Below the pieces are notes generated by a model, which saw only the letters and a program-made list of their open reading frames with translations, was not told the DNA's origin and did no database searches. The translations under genes and the position numbers were made by a program. 29,786 bases of DNA from Chrysophaeum taylorii (lineage: Eukaryota > Sar > Pelagophyceae > Pelagomonadales > Pelagomonadaceae): assembly GCA_029834535.1 (NCBI GenBank), contig JAQMWT010000353.1, positions 1 to 29,786 of the forward strand, written 5' to 3'. This document shows positions 28,251-29,786 of the stretch, piece after piece (position 1 is the first letter of the stretch; each line of letters starts with the position of its first letter).

Positions 28251-28262
28251 TAACACCCGTGG

Positions 28263-29659
28263 GACGGACTTCGGGCTGATCTCCGTACCACGCTGGCTTC
28301 CCACGGCGGCGCTGGTTCCGGCGACCCCGCCAACGTTCATCTCGTCGACGGTCCTCTCTCCCACGAATTCGTCTCCATGGGCGTCCTCGTCGACCCCACC
28401 ATCTCGACACCCGTGCTCATACCCCAACTCCAGCGTGCTCTAACCTCCCAGCGCGAGACAGCTCGGGCCACTGCACTCCAGCGCCTTGCGGCCACCCTTC
28501 CCATCACCGAAGCACTTCGAGTAGCGGCGTCCTCATGGGATCGCTTCTCGACCACGTTCATCAGCTCGTGGCCCAGCTCTGGCCTTCAAATCCCCAACCG
28601 CTGCTGGGCTGAGATGTGTGCCCAGTACTTTGGCTACCCCTCTCCAGCTTGTTTGGGCCTCGTGGGCACTCGCATTCTGGGCACTGACGTCGTTCTCGAC
28701 GCTCACGGCAAGGTGCTTCTCACGCAGGCCAACCTTGTCAACCGCGGAGGAGCGCGGACCACCTGGCATGACGGCCAGCTCGACTGCGTCCACGGCAGCG
28801 TCAAAGAGGCCGGCATCCCAGCCCTGTCCGAGGTTTTCGGCATCTTTGCTGACGTCGTCGCCCCTACCATTCGCACGCGCCTCTACGGCCGGTACCGAGG
28901 CAATCTCGCCGACGTCAAGTCGTCCCAGACATCCTCACACGCTCGACAACAAGGAGCAACTCTACGACATCAAAACCCTCGCTTGGGTTCCTTGTACACC
29001 GCCCACGCCCTCCATCCCTCCCACCCGTCGCCTGTCGATCGGGCGCAGCGCAAGTCCACTCCGAATACCTCGCTCACGCCCGCGGCATCGGCGCCATCAT
29101 CCCCCAGCCGGGTACAGCACCACCGCCTGGCTTCTTGGCCCTGTCGAACAGCGGCTACGTAGCTACGGCACCGTCGCCGGCCTCGTCTTTGGTGCCTTCG
29201 GTGAGGCCAGCGCGGCGTGCCACGCTCTCGCCCAAACATGCGCAGAGCGCATCGCTTGCGCGAACCTGGGTGACAAGCGGCTGCGCCAATTCACAGAGGC
29301 AAAGGCGGCCCAAACTCGCCGCATCTACCGTGAGTGGGGGATCGCCAACGCATTAGGCCGGGCTCGCTGTGCCCTCAACGCCCTCACCCATGTCGCCGTG
29401 CCGGGGAAACCCCGTGCCCAGGCCGCCCGATCCCACAGGACGTCACCCTTCGTCGCACATCGTCCGGCGGCAGCATGCGTACGACCACGGGCGGGGCCCG
29501 TCCTCTCTTCGCCTGCCCCACGCCTCGGCGATGACCCCGACTAGGGTCCCGCGTACTTATCTCCGCCCGTCAGGCACATCCTCATACCCACAAACCCACC
29601 CACATCCTTCATGCTCCCCACACACGACCACCCCCCCCTCTTAGCAGTCGACATTTAAA
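28263..29659 (+). mobile_element. endonuclease-type retroelement, copy 2 (5'-truncated)
   Basis: A long open stretch (DGLRADLRTTL..., SSWDRFSTTFISSWPS, WAEMCAQYFGYPSPACLGL, TWHDGQLDCVHGSVKEAG) is followed, with frame changes near 28920-29140, by VPDILT and LYDIKTLAW. That P-D...D-x-K arrangement matches a PD-(D/E)XK restriction-like endonuclease site. HSEYLAHARG, EQRLRSYGTVAGLVFGAFG and LGRARCALNALTHVA complete the protein. Layout and the His-Asp/Asp-Ile-Lys blocks resemble the post-RT region of non-LTR retroelements with an RLE domain. No RT is present, so the copy is 5'-truncated. It ends cagtcgacatttaaa and sits in the place of copia RT. Confidence 0.6.
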
Positions 29660-29745
29660 CCCTTGTTGATCCTCATGTCCACTTTAGTACTCTGCTTCCG
29701 AAGAACTATCGCAATATTCCGACCTTAACGAACACCTGCTAACGA

Positions 29746-29786
29746 TGTTTCGAATGGTATGAGCGTTTAACCTATAGGCGAAAAGA
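29746..29786 (+). repeat. 3' LTR of the copia element (start only)
   Basis: tgtttcgaatggtatgag matches the start of the left LTR with few differences; cut by the window end. Confidence 0.85.

Larger units (their letters stand above)
25767..29786 (+). mobile_element. Ty1/copia LTR retrotransposon, RT region replaced, runs off window
   Basis: Left LTR 25767-25985, a tRNA-iMet-type PBS, gag, a repeat-rich region, the C-terminal part of integrase, then an unrelated retroelement (about 28263-29659). It ends with about 86 bases of internal sequence and the start of the right LTR at 29746. The position of integrase 5' of where RT should be fits copia. No copia RT or RNase H is present. Confidence 0.85.

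Overview
The window comes from a microbial eukaryote that I cannot place; an alga or other protist is my guess. It holds LTR retrotransposons, pieces of a Helitron-type helicase, a large Asn/His-tract protein, microsatellites, and no bacterial-style operons. It is mostly mobile DNA, with one GC-rich island of ordinary-looking genes.

Layout. (1) 1-9091: a nearly complete, decayed Ty3/gypsy LTR retrotransposon on the minus strand. It runs LTR, PBS, gag with a zinc knuckle, protease-like region, a DNA cytosine-5 methyltransferase domain, RT, RNase H, integrase, PPT, LTR. The left LTR lacks about three bases at the window edge. (2) 9092-16.1 kb: a GC-rich, apparently single-copy island with an 867-aa two-pass membrane protein of unknown family (+), an AAA+ ATPase with an N-terminal membrane anchor (-), a small possible protease fragment (+) and a Nudix hydrolase (-). 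(3) 16.8-20.8 kb: three direct and one inverted copy of a broken Helitron/PIF1-type helicase C-terminus. They alternate with modules built from a CTTACTGG-containing motif and with (TCTG)n microsatellites. (4) 20.8-21.7 kb: two 5'-truncated tails of a second retroelement family, lying inside (GACA)n DNA. (5) 21.7-23 kb: an AT-rich island with two unrecognised minus-strand ORFs and a palindromic segment. (6) 23-25.45 kb: decayed coding remnants, two of which share the same last codons and 3' tail. (7) 25,767 to the window end: a Ty1/copia element whose LTR ends form a perfect 24-bp inverted repeat. Its RT/RNase H region is missing, and a longer copy of the second retroelement family (PD-(D/E)XK-like motif) lies in that place.

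How the parts relate. Most of the window is nested insertion: copia entered a CTTACTGG module, the endonuclease-type element sits inside copia, and other copies of it sit in the microsatellite of the helicase array. The most striking feature is the methyltransferase domain in the Ty3/gypsy pol. Its frame is uninterrupted while gag, RT and integrase around it are broken. Retroelement-borne cytosine methyltransferases are known from dinoflagellates and charophyte algae, so the principle has precedent, but this architecture deserves a proper phylogenetic check.
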